Positions 30,486 to 38,972 of a DNA stretch of 64,000 nucleotides are shown one piece after another (positions within the stretch are counted from its first letter, which is position 1; every line of letters starts with the position of its first letter). Source of the DNA: Cupriavidus necator N-1 (lineage in GTDB: Bacteria; Pseudomonadota; Gammaproteobacteria; Burkholderiales; Burkholderiaceae). The stretch spans positions 930,001 through 994,000 of the forward strand of contig NC_015727.1 of NCBI RefSeq assembly GCF_000219215.1. The letters run 5' to 3'. The notes under the pieces are model-generated. The model was not told where the DNA came from and did no database searches. It saw nothing but the letters and a program-made list of their open reading frames with translations. Both the position numbers and the translations under genes were made by a program.

Positions 30486-31133
30486 ATGACCCAAACAGTC
30501 ACGCAACAGCAGTTCGAACACCTGAAGGCGTTCGGCACCGCAACTATCCATGAGGCGCAAGGCCAGAAAGGCGCGCTAGACGGCGCCCTGAAGCCACTGG
30601 ACCCGACAGTAAGGATGGCCGGCCCCGCCCTCACCGTAGACCTGCGCCCCGGCGACAATCTGATGGTGCACTATGCGCTGACCAAGGCACGTCCTGGCGA
30701 TGTGCTGGTTCTCGACGCCAAAGCCTTTACCGAAGCGGGCCCCTGGGGCGACGTGCTGACCCTTGCAGCCCAGCAGGTTGGTCTTGCGGGCCTGGTCATC
30801 AACGGCGCCGTTCGTGACGGCAGTGCCATCGTCGAGATGGGATTCCCCGTGTTCTGCCGCGGCCTTTCGATCAAGGGCACTAACAAGAACCAGCCCGGGA
30901 AGGTCAACGTGCCGGTTTGTATTGGCGGCGTATCGATTTCTCCCGGCGACATCGTTGTCGGAGACCGTGACGGGCTCGTGGTCGTAGCCGCCGAGGAAAT
31001 CGAGACTGTAATCGCTAAAAGCGTGGAGCGGGAGGAGAAGGAAGTTTGGATGCGCGAGCAATTGTTGCAAGGCAAGACCATGGTGGATTTGTTGGGTCTC
31101 GCCGAAACCCTCGAGCGGTTTGGGCTTAACTGA
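30486..31133 (+). CDS. RraA-like / HMG-CHA aldolase family protein (B)
   Basis: A protein of 215 residues with FGTATIHEAQGQKGAL, GPWGDVLTLAAQQVGLAG, the active-site VINGAVRDG and PGDIVVGDRDGLVVV. It is a closer match to bona fide 4-carboxy-4-hydroxy-2-oxoadipate/HMG aldolases than copy A, because it keeps the G-D and R-D pairs in the standard setting. The start is the ATG at 30486; the ribosome-binding site is weak. It ends its operon about 80 bp before a long palindrome. Confidence 0.87.
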   Translation: MTQTVTQQQFEHLKAFGTATIHEAQGQKGALDGALKPLDPTVRMAGPALTVDLRPGDNLMVHYALTKARPGDVLVLDAKAFTEAGPWGDVLTLAAQQVGLAGLVINGAVRDGSAIVEMGFPVFCRGLSIKGTNKNQPGKVNVPVCIGGVSISPGDIVVGDRDGLVVVAAEEIETVIAKSVEREEKEVWMREQLLQGKTMVDLLGLAETLERFGLN

Positions 31134-31212
31134 TAGGCCACTGCATCAAGAGCACCGCCGCGCAAGCCCCGTCTCTTCCGGTCGACCTAAGCGGCCCAAG
31201 GTCTGCTACTAG

Positions 31213-31249
31213 GGAGGTTAAACCGAGTCCTAGACTCGGTTTAACCTCC
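31213..31249. repeat. 17-bp perfect inverted repeat, copy 1 of a small palindromic element
   Basis: GGAGGTTAAACCGAGTC and GACTCGGTTTAACCTCC flank a CTA loop. It is about 80 bp downstream of RraA-like gene B. It could end that transcript, although there is no long U-run. A degenerate relative, also followed by TTCCC, is at 47304-47345. Confidence 0.65.
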
Positions 31250-31391
31250 TTCCCAACCTCGACCGGCACCCGCGCCCTGCGCCCGAGCACTAAGAACAAG
31301 CGAATCCGCTTTCGTGGCGCCTGCAGCTTCCAGTTCGGAATATGGATCACGTACCTTCGCCGTCGCCCGAAGGTACGTATCCGCGCATTGG

Positions 31392-31774
31392 CTATTCGTC
31401 GGCCCTCTCCGAAATCTCAATCAGGTTCAGATCGGGGTCACGCAAGTAAATCGAGCGAATGCGGTAGTTTGCCCCAGTATGACCGACTGGCCCCTCGATG
31501 ATGCAAGCGCCGCGCCCCGCAGTTGAGCGATCACATCATCAAGCGGAATCGCCGCGATAAAGCATAGATCCAACGCGCCCGGCACCGGCAGAGGTGCCTT
31601 TGGTTCAAACTCACTTGCCCTTCACGTGAAGGTTGATCTTCTGCTCGCCGAACTTGAACGCCTTGCGCCCTTCGCCGAATGTTTCGAGCCTCATTCCCAG
31701 CAACCGACGTAGAAATCGACGCACGCCTCTTCGTTCGTAGTAGTCAGGACAAGATGATCCAAGTGATGAATCAC
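31392..31774 (-). pseudogene. Broken VOC/glyoxalase-family gene
   Basis: A GTG start with GGAGG upstream opens IHHLDHLVLTTTNEEACVDF, the typical N-terminus of a small VOC dioxygenase or lyase. The rest is spread over frames: RLETFGEGRKAFKFGEQKIN, LHVKGK, then PGALDLCFIAAIPLDDVIAQL-type sequence in pieces, and DLNLIEISERAD before the stop. In-frame stops and several frameshifts make it inactive. Confidence 0.75.
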
Positions 31775-32708
31775 GGGTAGGCCTCCGTCTTGCATTGTTG
31801 CGAAAGAACAGAATGTATGCGCACTGGAAGACGGCGGGAATTTCTAGTTATCGCACGCGGCCTTCGCGTTCTGTGAATTATCCGGGAGCTGCCGCGCAGG
31901 ACAGACGAAGAGCGGTGTAGAGCTACCACACGGAACGTGAGACCATCCATTAGATGCGCCCAGGCAATGCGTTAGTACTGCCGCAATCCCGAAGTCGATG
32001 CCGAGAGCTTTAAGGATATCAATGGCAAGCGCCTGGGCACCGCCCACCATGACTTGTCGTCAGAGACGTCCATTTTATACCTCTAGCCGCCTCAATCGCA
32101 TGAAGGTGGAGGCCAGCATTCACAGGTTCATACCCGGCGGCCTGAGACGCGTGCCTGGCTACCGCCCACTGGGTGCCAGGCCCGACGACTCGTAACGCGC
32201 GTAGCCACGCTGCCACTGGACCGTTCCAGGCTCGACATCTCCGTCCTCTAGTGCCGCTCTTTGCGTATTCTGACGCGCCTGGGTCGGCGGCTTGACTCTT
32301 CATCAGCCACTGCATCAGCTCCTCCAGGTTGGCGATAATGCTCTTCCCAATCCCGGCGACATATGGCCGCCGCAGCTACAGCGGCAAGCCCGTCCCATGC
32401 CGGCGCGGCACGCTAGATGAGCGCAGCGTCCATGCCAAGCATGGGCTTCGTGGGCGGAATCGGACATCGGTCTGTTGCAGCTGGAATATCGGCCGTTGGA
32501 GGGCTTTCACGGCACTATCGCTCAAGATAGGCCAATGAGTCCGTGGCAACCCAGCAAGTCGTCTATCAGCCGATATCTAAGCATGGGCCACGCTCCGATA
32601 CGTTGCTCAATATGGGATTCCCTGAGTCAGGTCTCGGAAAGACGACGCTTCCATCGCGGAACCCGCAAGGCTAAGGAACCGCCGCGCTCATTACGACGGT
32701 ACCAAAAT
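31775..32708. other. Decayed, gene-free region
   Basis: About 930 bp with only short frames on both strands. I could not assign any of them; one minus-strand frame (GGAQALAIDILKALGIDFGI) looks protein-like but matches no family I recognise. The base composition is lower in GC than the flanking genes. Together with the neighbouring VOC pseudogene it marks a zone of gene loss. Confidence 0.5.
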
Positions 32709-32753
32709 CGTCATTTTTGACGAGGAACGAAGCACTTCCATTGCCCGACACTA
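32709..32753 (+). promoter_or_regulatory. Regulon site A: palindrome upstream of ADH-ALDH
   Basis: TCGTCATTTTTGACGA (32709-32724), a perfect 6-4-6 inverted repeat. The sense orientation relative to the downstream ADH gene (ATG at 32939) is the same as at sites B, C and D. The -10-like box is weaker here (GACACT at 32748-32753). Read as an activator site placed near -42. Confidence 0.65.
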
Positions 32754-32938
32754 TGGGCATCGCAGTCTCATGATCGTTCGGACCCGCAGAACTCATGAGA
32801 GGCCGTCGACACTCATCGCCCACGTTGCGTGGCACAAGAGCCTATCGTAGTTGGGCTTGGGAACATACGCGCTCGAAGTTGCCCTATGGGAGCGACGGGC
32901 ACCTTAGTGGCTAAATTGCTGACCGTCGAGATAAATGC

Positions 32939-34045
32939 ATGAAGATTGAAGCTGCTGTTTTGCAAGAAGATCGTACCTTCGCCATCGAGTGGGTCGAGCT
33001 AGCTGATCCGCGGCCCGATGAGGTTCTGGTTCGCATCGTCGCGGCGGGCATGTGCCACACAGATCTTGCGGCGATGAGCGGTCAACTTCCCTATCCAACT
33101 CCGGCGGTGTTGGGCCATGAAGGCGCAGGGATCGTGATGGAGACTGGTGCTCGCGTGACGCACCTCAAACGTGGCGACCACGTGCTACTCACATTCGCCT
33201 CTTGCAGGGCATGCGAAAGATGCGTGGCCAATGAGCCGAACGCCTGCACTGAATTCATACGCTATAACGTCGTAGGCTGCCGGCCCGATGGGTCATGCAC
33301 ACATTCGCGACATGGGCAGCCGCTGGCTGGCTCCTTCTTCTACCAGTCCTCTTTTGCAACGCATGCGTTGGCACACTTCAGCAATGTGGTTAAAGTGCCC
33401 GATGACCTACCATTGGACGTCATTGCGCCGTTGGGCTGCGGCATCCAGACCGGTGCTGGTGCTGTTTTGAACATCTTACGACCGTCGGCTAGCAGCTCAA
33501 TTGCCATCTTCGGCACCGGAGCGGTTGGGCTAGCGGCGCTCATGGCCGCCAAGATCAGTGGCTGCGACCGCATCGTGGCGGTTGATCGGCACGCCAGCCG
33601 GCTGGAGCTAGCGCGCTCGCTCGGCGCTAGCGACACGATTCAGGCGTCTCAGGGCAACTTGCTCGAACAGCTTCGTGATATAGCCGGAGGCGATTATCAG
33701 TTCGTCATCGACACTACCGGCGTGCCAGCGGTGATGTCAGCGGCAATTCAGTCGCTAGGCCGTCATGGCACAGCGGTCCTGCTTGGCGGGTCTCCACACG
33801 GTGCAATGTTTGAGATTCCGGCTAGGGCCCTCTCTGGAGGACGAACCATTCGCTCGTCCATCGAGGGCGATGCGATTCCGGAGAAATTTCTGCCAAAGCT
33901 CATCGACTTCTATCGCAGGGGCGCTCTGCCTCTGGAGCGAATTATCACTAGGTACCGTCTAGAGGACATTCAACAGGCCGTTCACGACTCTGAGTCTGGT
34001 GTGACCATCAAGCCTGTCCTCTGCATGCCGAACCTCCCTTTTTGA
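32939..34045 (+). CDS. Zinc alcohol dehydrogenase, aryl/benzyl-alcohol type
   Basis: A protein of 368 residues. Catalytic zinc ligands are Cys39 (GMCHTD) and His60-Glu61 (GHEGAG); structural zinc cysteines are at about 89, 92, 95 and 103. Its long ARVTHLKRGDHVLLTFASC segment, APLGCGIQTGAGAVLN and NAD-binding FGTGAVGLAAL are those of aryl-alcohol dehydrogenases. It would oxidise a primary alcohol to the aldehyde used by the ALDH encoded 18 bp downstream. A regulon palindrome lies about 215 bp upstream. Confidence 0.9.
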   Translation: MKIEAAVLQEDRTFAIEWVELADPRPDEVLVRIVAAGMCHTDLAAMSGQLPYPTPAVLGHEGAGIVMETGARVTHLKRGDHVLLTFASCRACERCVANEPNACTEFIRYNVVGCRPDGSCTHSRHGQPLAGSFFYQSSFATHALAHFSNVVKVPDDLPLDVIAPLGCGIQTGAGAVLNILRPSASSSIAIFGTGAVGLAALMAAKISGCDRIVAVDRHASRLELARSLGASDTIQASQGNLLEQLRDIAGGDYQFVIDTTGVPAVMSAAIQSLGRHGTAVLLGGSPHGAMFEIPARALSGGRTIRSSIEGDAIPEKFLPKLIDFYRRGALPLERIITRYRLEDIQQAVHDSESGVTIKPVLCMPNLPF

Positions 34046-34063
34046 AACTTGAAGGATATCCCG

Positions 34064-35419
34064 ATGGATTATCACCGACAACATGCCGAACAGAGCCAGG
34101 CTATCCGTCGCGTTTTCGATCTGCAAAATCATCACCAGTGGAACGTTAGAGCGAGAACCGCCTCGCAGCGGGCAGCGAGCTTATTGCGGCTAAAAGAATG
34201 TATCCGTCGACGAGAGCCGGAGATTCGCTTCGCACTGTTCCAAGACTTGCGCAAGCCGATAGATGGGCCTTCCGAGTTCAGCTTTCTTCATGAGATCGAT
34301 ACTACCGTTGCGCAGTTGGCGCAATGGATGCAAGACATCGAACTCGACCCCCTGCCGGAGTTCGGCACAGCGAAATCCTTCATCACATATGAGCCCAAAG
34401 GGGTGGTCCTTCTGTTCGGCCCGTGGAATTTCCCGTTCGCGCTGGTCTTCCAGCCTTTGGTAGCCATCATTGCTGCGGGCAACTGCGCTATCGTAAAGCC
34501 AAACGAGATGGCACCAGCCACTAGCAGGATCACCGCACAGATCATCCGAGAGGTGTTTCCCGAGAACGAGGTGGCGGTATTCGAAGGTAATGTTGAGCTG
34601 GCGAACGCGCTGCTGGAACTCCCGTTCGATCATATCTTCTTTACCGGCAGTCCAAAGGTAGGTCGCGCGGTAATGGTGGCCGCAGCTAGTCACTTGGCCT
34701 CCGTTACGCTCGAGCTTGGTGGCAAGAATCCTGCTGTCGTAGACGGCACCGTCGATCTGCGCGAGGCAGCCAAGCGTATCGCCCTGGCGCGCAGCAAGAA
34801 TGCCGGCCAAATCTGCCTTTGCCCTGACTATGTCTTTGTGCCGGAATCGTTGCAAAGCGACTTCATCACGCATTTGAAATCAGCGATCCAAAGCACCTTC
34901 TATGCCAATGGAACAATCGACAAGGAGGCATACGAGAAGATCATTGATGATCGCAATTTCGCTCGCCTCGAGGGCTATTTGCGCGACGCGGTAGCCCGCG
35001 GTGCGAGAATCGAACTCGGTGGCGAAGCTGATCCGAACGACAGGACATTCCATCCGACGATTCTGACGCATGTCGCACCAGAGTCGGCCATTCTGCAGGA
35101 GGAGACCTTCGGCCCGATCCTGCCCGTCCTGACTTACAAGCATCCCGAAGAGGTGATCGAGTTCATCCGCGCTCGCGGTAAGCCCCTAGCACTTTACGTC
35201 TTCAGTAATGACCGCTCTTTTATCGAACATATTGTGCAGAACACCTCGTCCGGGGGCGTTACCGTAAACGACTGCTTTTCTCACTGCCGAGATGTGCGGC
35301 TGCCGTTCGGAGGGGTAAATACAAGTGGAATCGGACGGTACCACGGCATTCATGGCTTTAAGGAACTCTCGCACGAGCGCGCTATATTCAAGACGCATTG
35401 CGGAAAAGCGCTCGAGTAA
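34064..35419 (+). CDS. Aldehyde dehydrogenase, ALDH3/coniferyl-aldehyde type
   Basis: A protein of 451 residues, the short length typical of the ALDH3 group. GPWNFPFALVFQPL, the catalytic glutamate in TLELGGKNP (about 216) and the nucleophile cysteine in GQICLCPDY (about 251) are present, as is the C-terminal LPFGGVNTSGIGRYHG. AAGGA lies 7 nt before the ATG at 34064. It converts the aldehyde from the preceding ADH to the acid. Confidence 0.92.
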   Translation: MDYHRQHAEQSQAIRRVFDLQNHHQWNVRARTASQRAASLLRLKECIRRREPEIRFALFQDLRKPIDGPSEFSFLHEIDTTVAQLAQWMQDIELDPLPEFGTAKSFITYEPKGVVLLFGPWNFPFALVFQPLVAIIAAGNCAIVKPNEMAPATSRITAQIIREVFPENEVAVFEGNVELANALLELPFDHIFFTGSPKVGRAVMVAAASHLASVTLELGGKNPAVVDGTVDLREAAKRIALARSKNAGQICLCPDYVFVPESLQSDFITHLKSAIQSTFYANGTIDKEAYEKIIDDRNFARLEGYLRDAVARGARIELGGEADPNDRTFHPTILTHVAPESAILQEETFGPILPVLTYKHPEEVIEFIRARGKPLALYVFSNDRSFIEHIVQNTSSGGVTVNDCFSHCRDVRLPFGGVNTSGIGRYHGIHGFKELSHERAIFKTHCGKALE

Positions 35420-35432
35420 AAATCCCTGCAAC

Positions 35433-35454
35433 AACGGTGCGCCTACGCATCGTT
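35433..35454. terminator. Hairpin between convergent ALDH and Bug genes
   Basis: AACGGTGCG and CGCATCGTT pair over 9 bp (one G-U) around a CCTA loop, 13 bp after the ALDH stop, followed by TCCC. It lies in the 115-bp region where the plus- and minus-strand operons meet, so it may serve both. Confidence 0.45.
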
Positions 35455-35534
35455 TCCCGTGGGCGAATACACTAGCACTACCGTAGCTTTACCGAAAGTC
35501 GAATCTGGCCGCTGCGGGCGGCCAGGAGCAACCA

Positions 35535-36503
35535 TCACTCTGCTTTAGCACCGCTTAACTTGATCAGGCGTTCCACCACTGGCTCAGCAGACTCGAATTC
35601 CCGCCTGAATTGCGCGGAGGTACTGCCGACTGGCTCGAGTGAAAGCGCCCGGAGCCGCTCCCTCATGGCTATTGACTTCACCGCTGCACGCGCTTCGCTT
35701 TCAAGGCGACTCAGAATAGGAGCCGGCGTCCCGGCTCTCGCCATCAAGCCCATCCACCCGAGTGGCTTTAGCTCCTGGTCGGAAATGCCGGCTTCAATCA
35801 TCGTGGGGACATTCGGAAGTTCTTCTGCCCGCTCACTGCCTAGTATAGCCAGGGCCCGCAAACGACCGCTCTGGAGGTGTGGTTCCAGTGTCTTGACCGT
35901 GCCAATGCCCCAAGCAATGTGCCCGCCGATCAAAGCTTGTACCATTGGCGCTTCTCCCTTGTAAGCAATATGGGTCATATCCAATCTCCTTGAGTGGTTC
36001 AGGTATGCTCCCGCTAGATGCCCAAAACTACCGGTTCCATACGAGCCGTAGCTGACCTTTCCGCGATTCCCAGCGGCCCAGGCGAGAAACTCCGGTACGG
36101 TCTTGGCCGGTACCTCGCGATTGACCGCCAGCACGGTCCGTGCGGTACTGATCTCTGAGATAAATGCAAGATCGCGCCGCACGTCGTAAGGCACATTTGC
36201 ATAGAGCAAGGGCGTGCTAATAATGGGGGCGGAATGCGTAATCAGAAGCGTGTAGCCGTCCGGTGCAGCACGGGTCACCATCTGGACCGCCAACATACCA
36301 CCTGCCCCCGGCTTGTTATCCACGATGATGGTTTGGCCCAAACGCTTTCCCATGGCCTCCGCCAGCGAACGAGCGAGTGCGTCAGCAGCTCCTCCTGCTG
36401 GCGTAGGCACGACCAGGGTAATGGGGCGAATTGGATAACTCTGCGCGGCGCAATGCGCGCTCCAGACGAGAACGGCGACAGCAAATAAGGTCTTCTTGCG
36501 CAT
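35535..36503 (-). CDS. Bug/TctC-type periplasmic solute receptor (3 of 3)
   Basis: A protein of 322 residues with a signal peptide (KKTLFAVAVLVWSAHCAA) and Bug motifs YPIRPITLVVPTPAGGAAD, VDNKPGAGG, YGSYGTGSFGHLAG and IAYKGEAPMV. It is the last gene of the thiolase-FadB-P450-reductase series and probably binds the pathway's carboxylate substrate. The start at 36503 fits the signal peptide, although no strong ribosome-binding site is seen. Confidence 0.9.
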   Translation of the reverse strand: MRKKTLFAVAVLVWSAHCAAQSYPIRPITLVVPTPAGGAADALARSLAEAMGKRLGQTIIVDNKPGAGGMLAVQMVTRAAPDGYTLLITHSAPIISTPLLYANVPYDVRRDLAFISEISTARTVLAVNREVPAKTVPEFLAWAAGNRGKVSYGSYGTGSFGHLAGAYLNHSRRLDMTHIAYKGEAPMVQALIGGHIAWGIGTVKTLEPHLQSGRLRALAILGSERAEELPNVPTMIEAGISDQELKPLGWMGLMARAGTPAPILSRLESEARAAVKSIAMRERLRALSLEPVGSTSAQFRREFESAEPVVERLIKLSGAKAE

Positions 36504-36575
36504 GGGTATGAGTTTGACAAGGCGTGGGCACCAAACAACAAGCTGAGCAACGTCGCGCGTCATGCGCAACGCATT

Positions 36576-37541
36576 TCAGAGATCTAAGACGAGCAAAGGC
36601 GTCTTCGCTCGAGAACAGCATGGAGTGAATTGATCCCCGCTCGCACGCTCGTCGTCGGTGAGGAACACATCCCGATGGTCGGGGACGCCCTCCAGGACTC
36701 GAGTCACGCAAGTGCCACATGTCCCCTCCCCGCACGACGTGAGAATGTCGATTCCCGCTTCCTGTAGCACAGAAATAACGGATCGCTCTATGGGAATCCG
36801 AAAGATTTCTCCGCTACTGGCGATCTTTACGTCGAATGCACTGTCGTTCGAAGAGTCGATTTCCTTCGCGCCAAAATACTCGAAGTGCACTTGATTGGGA
36901 GTGAGCCCCGCTGCAGCAGCGCCGCGACATATCCAATCTATAAAACCTGTGGGGCCACAAACGTAGACGTGTGTGCTTGTATCTACTCGCGCGAATAGCC
37001 TGGCAAGGTCAAGTTTCTGTTCATCACCGCCGTCATCATGATGAAACCGGACATGGCGAGCAAACGCCGAATGTTCGATTCGCGGGCGAAAGGCAGTTTT
37101 CGTCGCGCTACGAGTGCAATAGTGGAAAGTGAAATCGCCTCCAGTGGCATGCAGTGCCTCAGCCATACTGAGCATTGGAGTAACGCCTATGCCACCGGCA
37201 ATCAGGATACTGCGTGACGCCGCGTGCAGGGGAAAGTGGTTGCGGGGCTCGCTAATCTCGAGAGCCGCGCCCTCGATGCACTGATCATGTACAGCAGCCG
37301 AACCGCCTCGCGACGACGGATCACGTAGAACCCCAATGACATATCGATCGCGCTCGGTTGGCGAATTGCAGAGGGAATATTGCCTAACGAGGTCAGGACC
37401 CGCGTGGACATCAATGTGGGAGCCTGCGGAAAATGCGGACAGCATGCCGCCATCCGGGTCGCGCAACTCCAGGCTGATGATGTCCTCAGCCTCCTGTGTT
37501 CGCCGCGTTACTAGCACCCTCAACGTCTTGATTGCACTCAT
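36576..37541 (-). CDS. Phthalate-dioxygenase-reductase-type (FMN, NAD, 2Fe-2S) reductase
   Basis: A protein of 321 residues. The FMN-binding part has the RQYSLCNSP motif, the NAD part GGIGVTPMLSMAEAL and YVCGPTGFIDW, and the C-terminal plant-type ferredoxin domain CGEGTCGTC plus a later PCC (about 271-309). This is the VanB/PDR architecture. It is encoded 30 bp after a P450 gene, so its likely job is electron delivery to that P450 rather than to a Rieske oxygenase, none of which is nearby. AAGG lies 9 nt before the ATG. Confidence 0.92.
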   Translation of the reverse strand: MSAIKTLRVLVTRRTQEAEDIISLELRDPDGGMLSAFSAGSHIDVHAGPDLVRQYSLCNSPTERDRYVIGVLRDPSSRGGSAAVHDQCIEGAALEISEPRNHFPLHAASRSILIAGGIGVTPMLSMAEALHATGGDFTFHYCTRSATKTAFRPRIEHSAFARHVRFHHDDGGDEQKLDLARLFARVDTSTHVYVCGPTGFIDWICRGAAAAGLTPNQVHFEYFGAKEIDSSNDSAFDVKIASSGEIFRIPIERSVISVLQEAGIDILTSCGEGTCGTCVTRVLEGVPDHRDVFLTDDERASGDQFTPCCSRAKTPLLVLDL

Positions 37542-37571
37542 GTTGACACCCTTACAATTGACGGCCCGGAC

Positions 37572-38861
37572 TCAGTTCATCTCATATCGAACGGGCAGTC
37601 GCTTCGGCCCTGTGACGAGATTCGACTCGACCAAATTCATCTCCCCTGCCGGTTCGACCCATTGGAGGCGCGGAATCATGGCCTCAAAAAGAATACGCAT
37701 CTCCATCTTGGCCAGATGCTGGCCCAGACAGACGTGCGGGCCGAAGCCAAAGCCGAGATGACGATTTGGCTTGCGGTCAATATTGAAGACGAACGGGTCG
37801 TCGAAGACTTCCTCGTCGCGGTTGGCCGAGGCGTAGCACAGCATTAGCCAGTCACCCTTGCGAATCCTTCGTCCCCGCAGGTCGACGTCCGTGGTTGCGG
37901 TACGCATGAAGTGACGGACAGGCGAGATAAAGCGTACAGCCTCGTCGACGAACCCCGAGATTAGCGAGGGGTCCGCCTTCAGCCGTGACAGCAATTCTGG
38001 CGATTGACTCAACTGCCACATAGCGGTTGCCGTTGACGAGGAAGTCGTGTCGTGGCCGGCCGTAGCGATAAGGATGTAGTACCCCAATCGAAGGGTATCG
38101 CTCAGTGGTTCGCCATCAATGACAGCGTTGGCCAGCAGGCTCGCCACATCGTTGCGCGGATTGGCACGGCGGTCGGCGGTAATGCCATTGAAGTACTGCG
38201 CAAAGTCTGCCACCACCTCTCTTCTGGAATCCATCTTTTCCTTCGAGCCTTTCGCGGCACCTTTGTCACGACCGAGCTCAGGGTCGTCGCTTCCGACAAG
38301 CTGCTGCGTGAGCATCAGCATCCGTGGCTCGTCTTCTGGTGGCACGCCGAGGATGTCCATAATGACGTGCAGTGGATAGTGGACCGCCACATCATTTGCA
38401 AAATCAACGACTCCGCCGCTTTGAGCCGCCATCTTGTCAACAGTGGATTTGGCAAGCGCGCGCATCCGCTCATCCAGCTTTAGAATGCTATTTGGCATGA
38501 ACCATGCCATGGTCAGCGCGCGGAGCTTCTTATGTTCCGGATCGTCCAGCCGAACTAGCGACTTGATAAGCTCGGCGTTCCCGGTCGTGGATTTAATATG
38601 GTCCAACGCTTCTTTGGGTAGGCACGTGACGGACCTGTCGGCGCTATGGAAAGTTTGATTGTCCCGCCCAATCAGCGCAACGTCAGCATGCTTGGTCACC
38701 ACCCAGAACGGGTCATAGCCTTCGACTTCAGCGCACCCCAATGGATTATTGGCGCGTGCCCACGTGTATGCAGCATGCAGCCGATCCAGATCGGCATGTG
38801 CCTTTGGATCGACGACGGTCTCCGCAATATGCGCAGGCAAAGTAAATTCATCGAGTTTCAT
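37572..38861 (-). CDS. Cytochrome P450 of the catabolic regulon
   Basis: A protein of 429 residues. The I-helix is AGHDTTSSS (about 271), the K-helix region DEAVRFISPVRHFMR, and the heme loop FGFGPHVCLGQHLA has its cysteine at about 377. GGAGACACT precedes the ATG at 38861. Paired with the PDR-type reductase it forms an unfused counterpart of the self-sufficient CYP116B-type (P450-PFOR) enzymes. It lies between the FadB-like and reductase genes; hydroxylation of the growth substrate, feeding the ADH-ALDH pair, is inferred. Confidence 0.93.
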   Translation of the reverse strand: MKLDEFTLPAHIAETVVDPKAHADLDRLHAAYTWARANNPLGCAEVEGYDPFWVVTKHADVALIGRDNQTFHSADRSVTCLPKEALDHIKSTTGNAELIKSLVRLDDPEHKKLRALTMAWFMPNSILKLDERMRALAKSTVDKMAAQSGGVVDFANDVAVHYPLHVIMDILGVPPEDEPRMLMLTQQLVGSDDPELGRDKGAAKGSKEKMDSRREVVADFAQYFNGITADRRANPRNDVASLLANAVIDGEPLSDTLRLGYYILIATAGHDTTSSSTATAMWQLSQSPELLSRLKADPSLISGFVDEAVRFISPVRHFMRTATTDVDLRGRRIRKGDWLMLCYASANRDEEVFDDPFVFNIDRKPNRHLGFGFGPHVCLGQHLAKMEMRILFEAMIPRLQWVEPAGEMNLVESNLVTGPKRLPVRYEMN

Positions 38862-38972
38862 AGTGTCTCCGCTATAAATTTTGGTTTTGCGCCCAGGGTT
38901 CCTGGTCGTGGCGAATACGGTCTGCATAGACCTTCGCCTCTCCTTACGAAGTTTCCGACGGCCGGGGTCGAA

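Noticed and set aside
31844..32315. Minus-strand frames in the decayed region as real genes
   Set aside because: Short, overlapping in two frames and without start signals; I could not assign any family.
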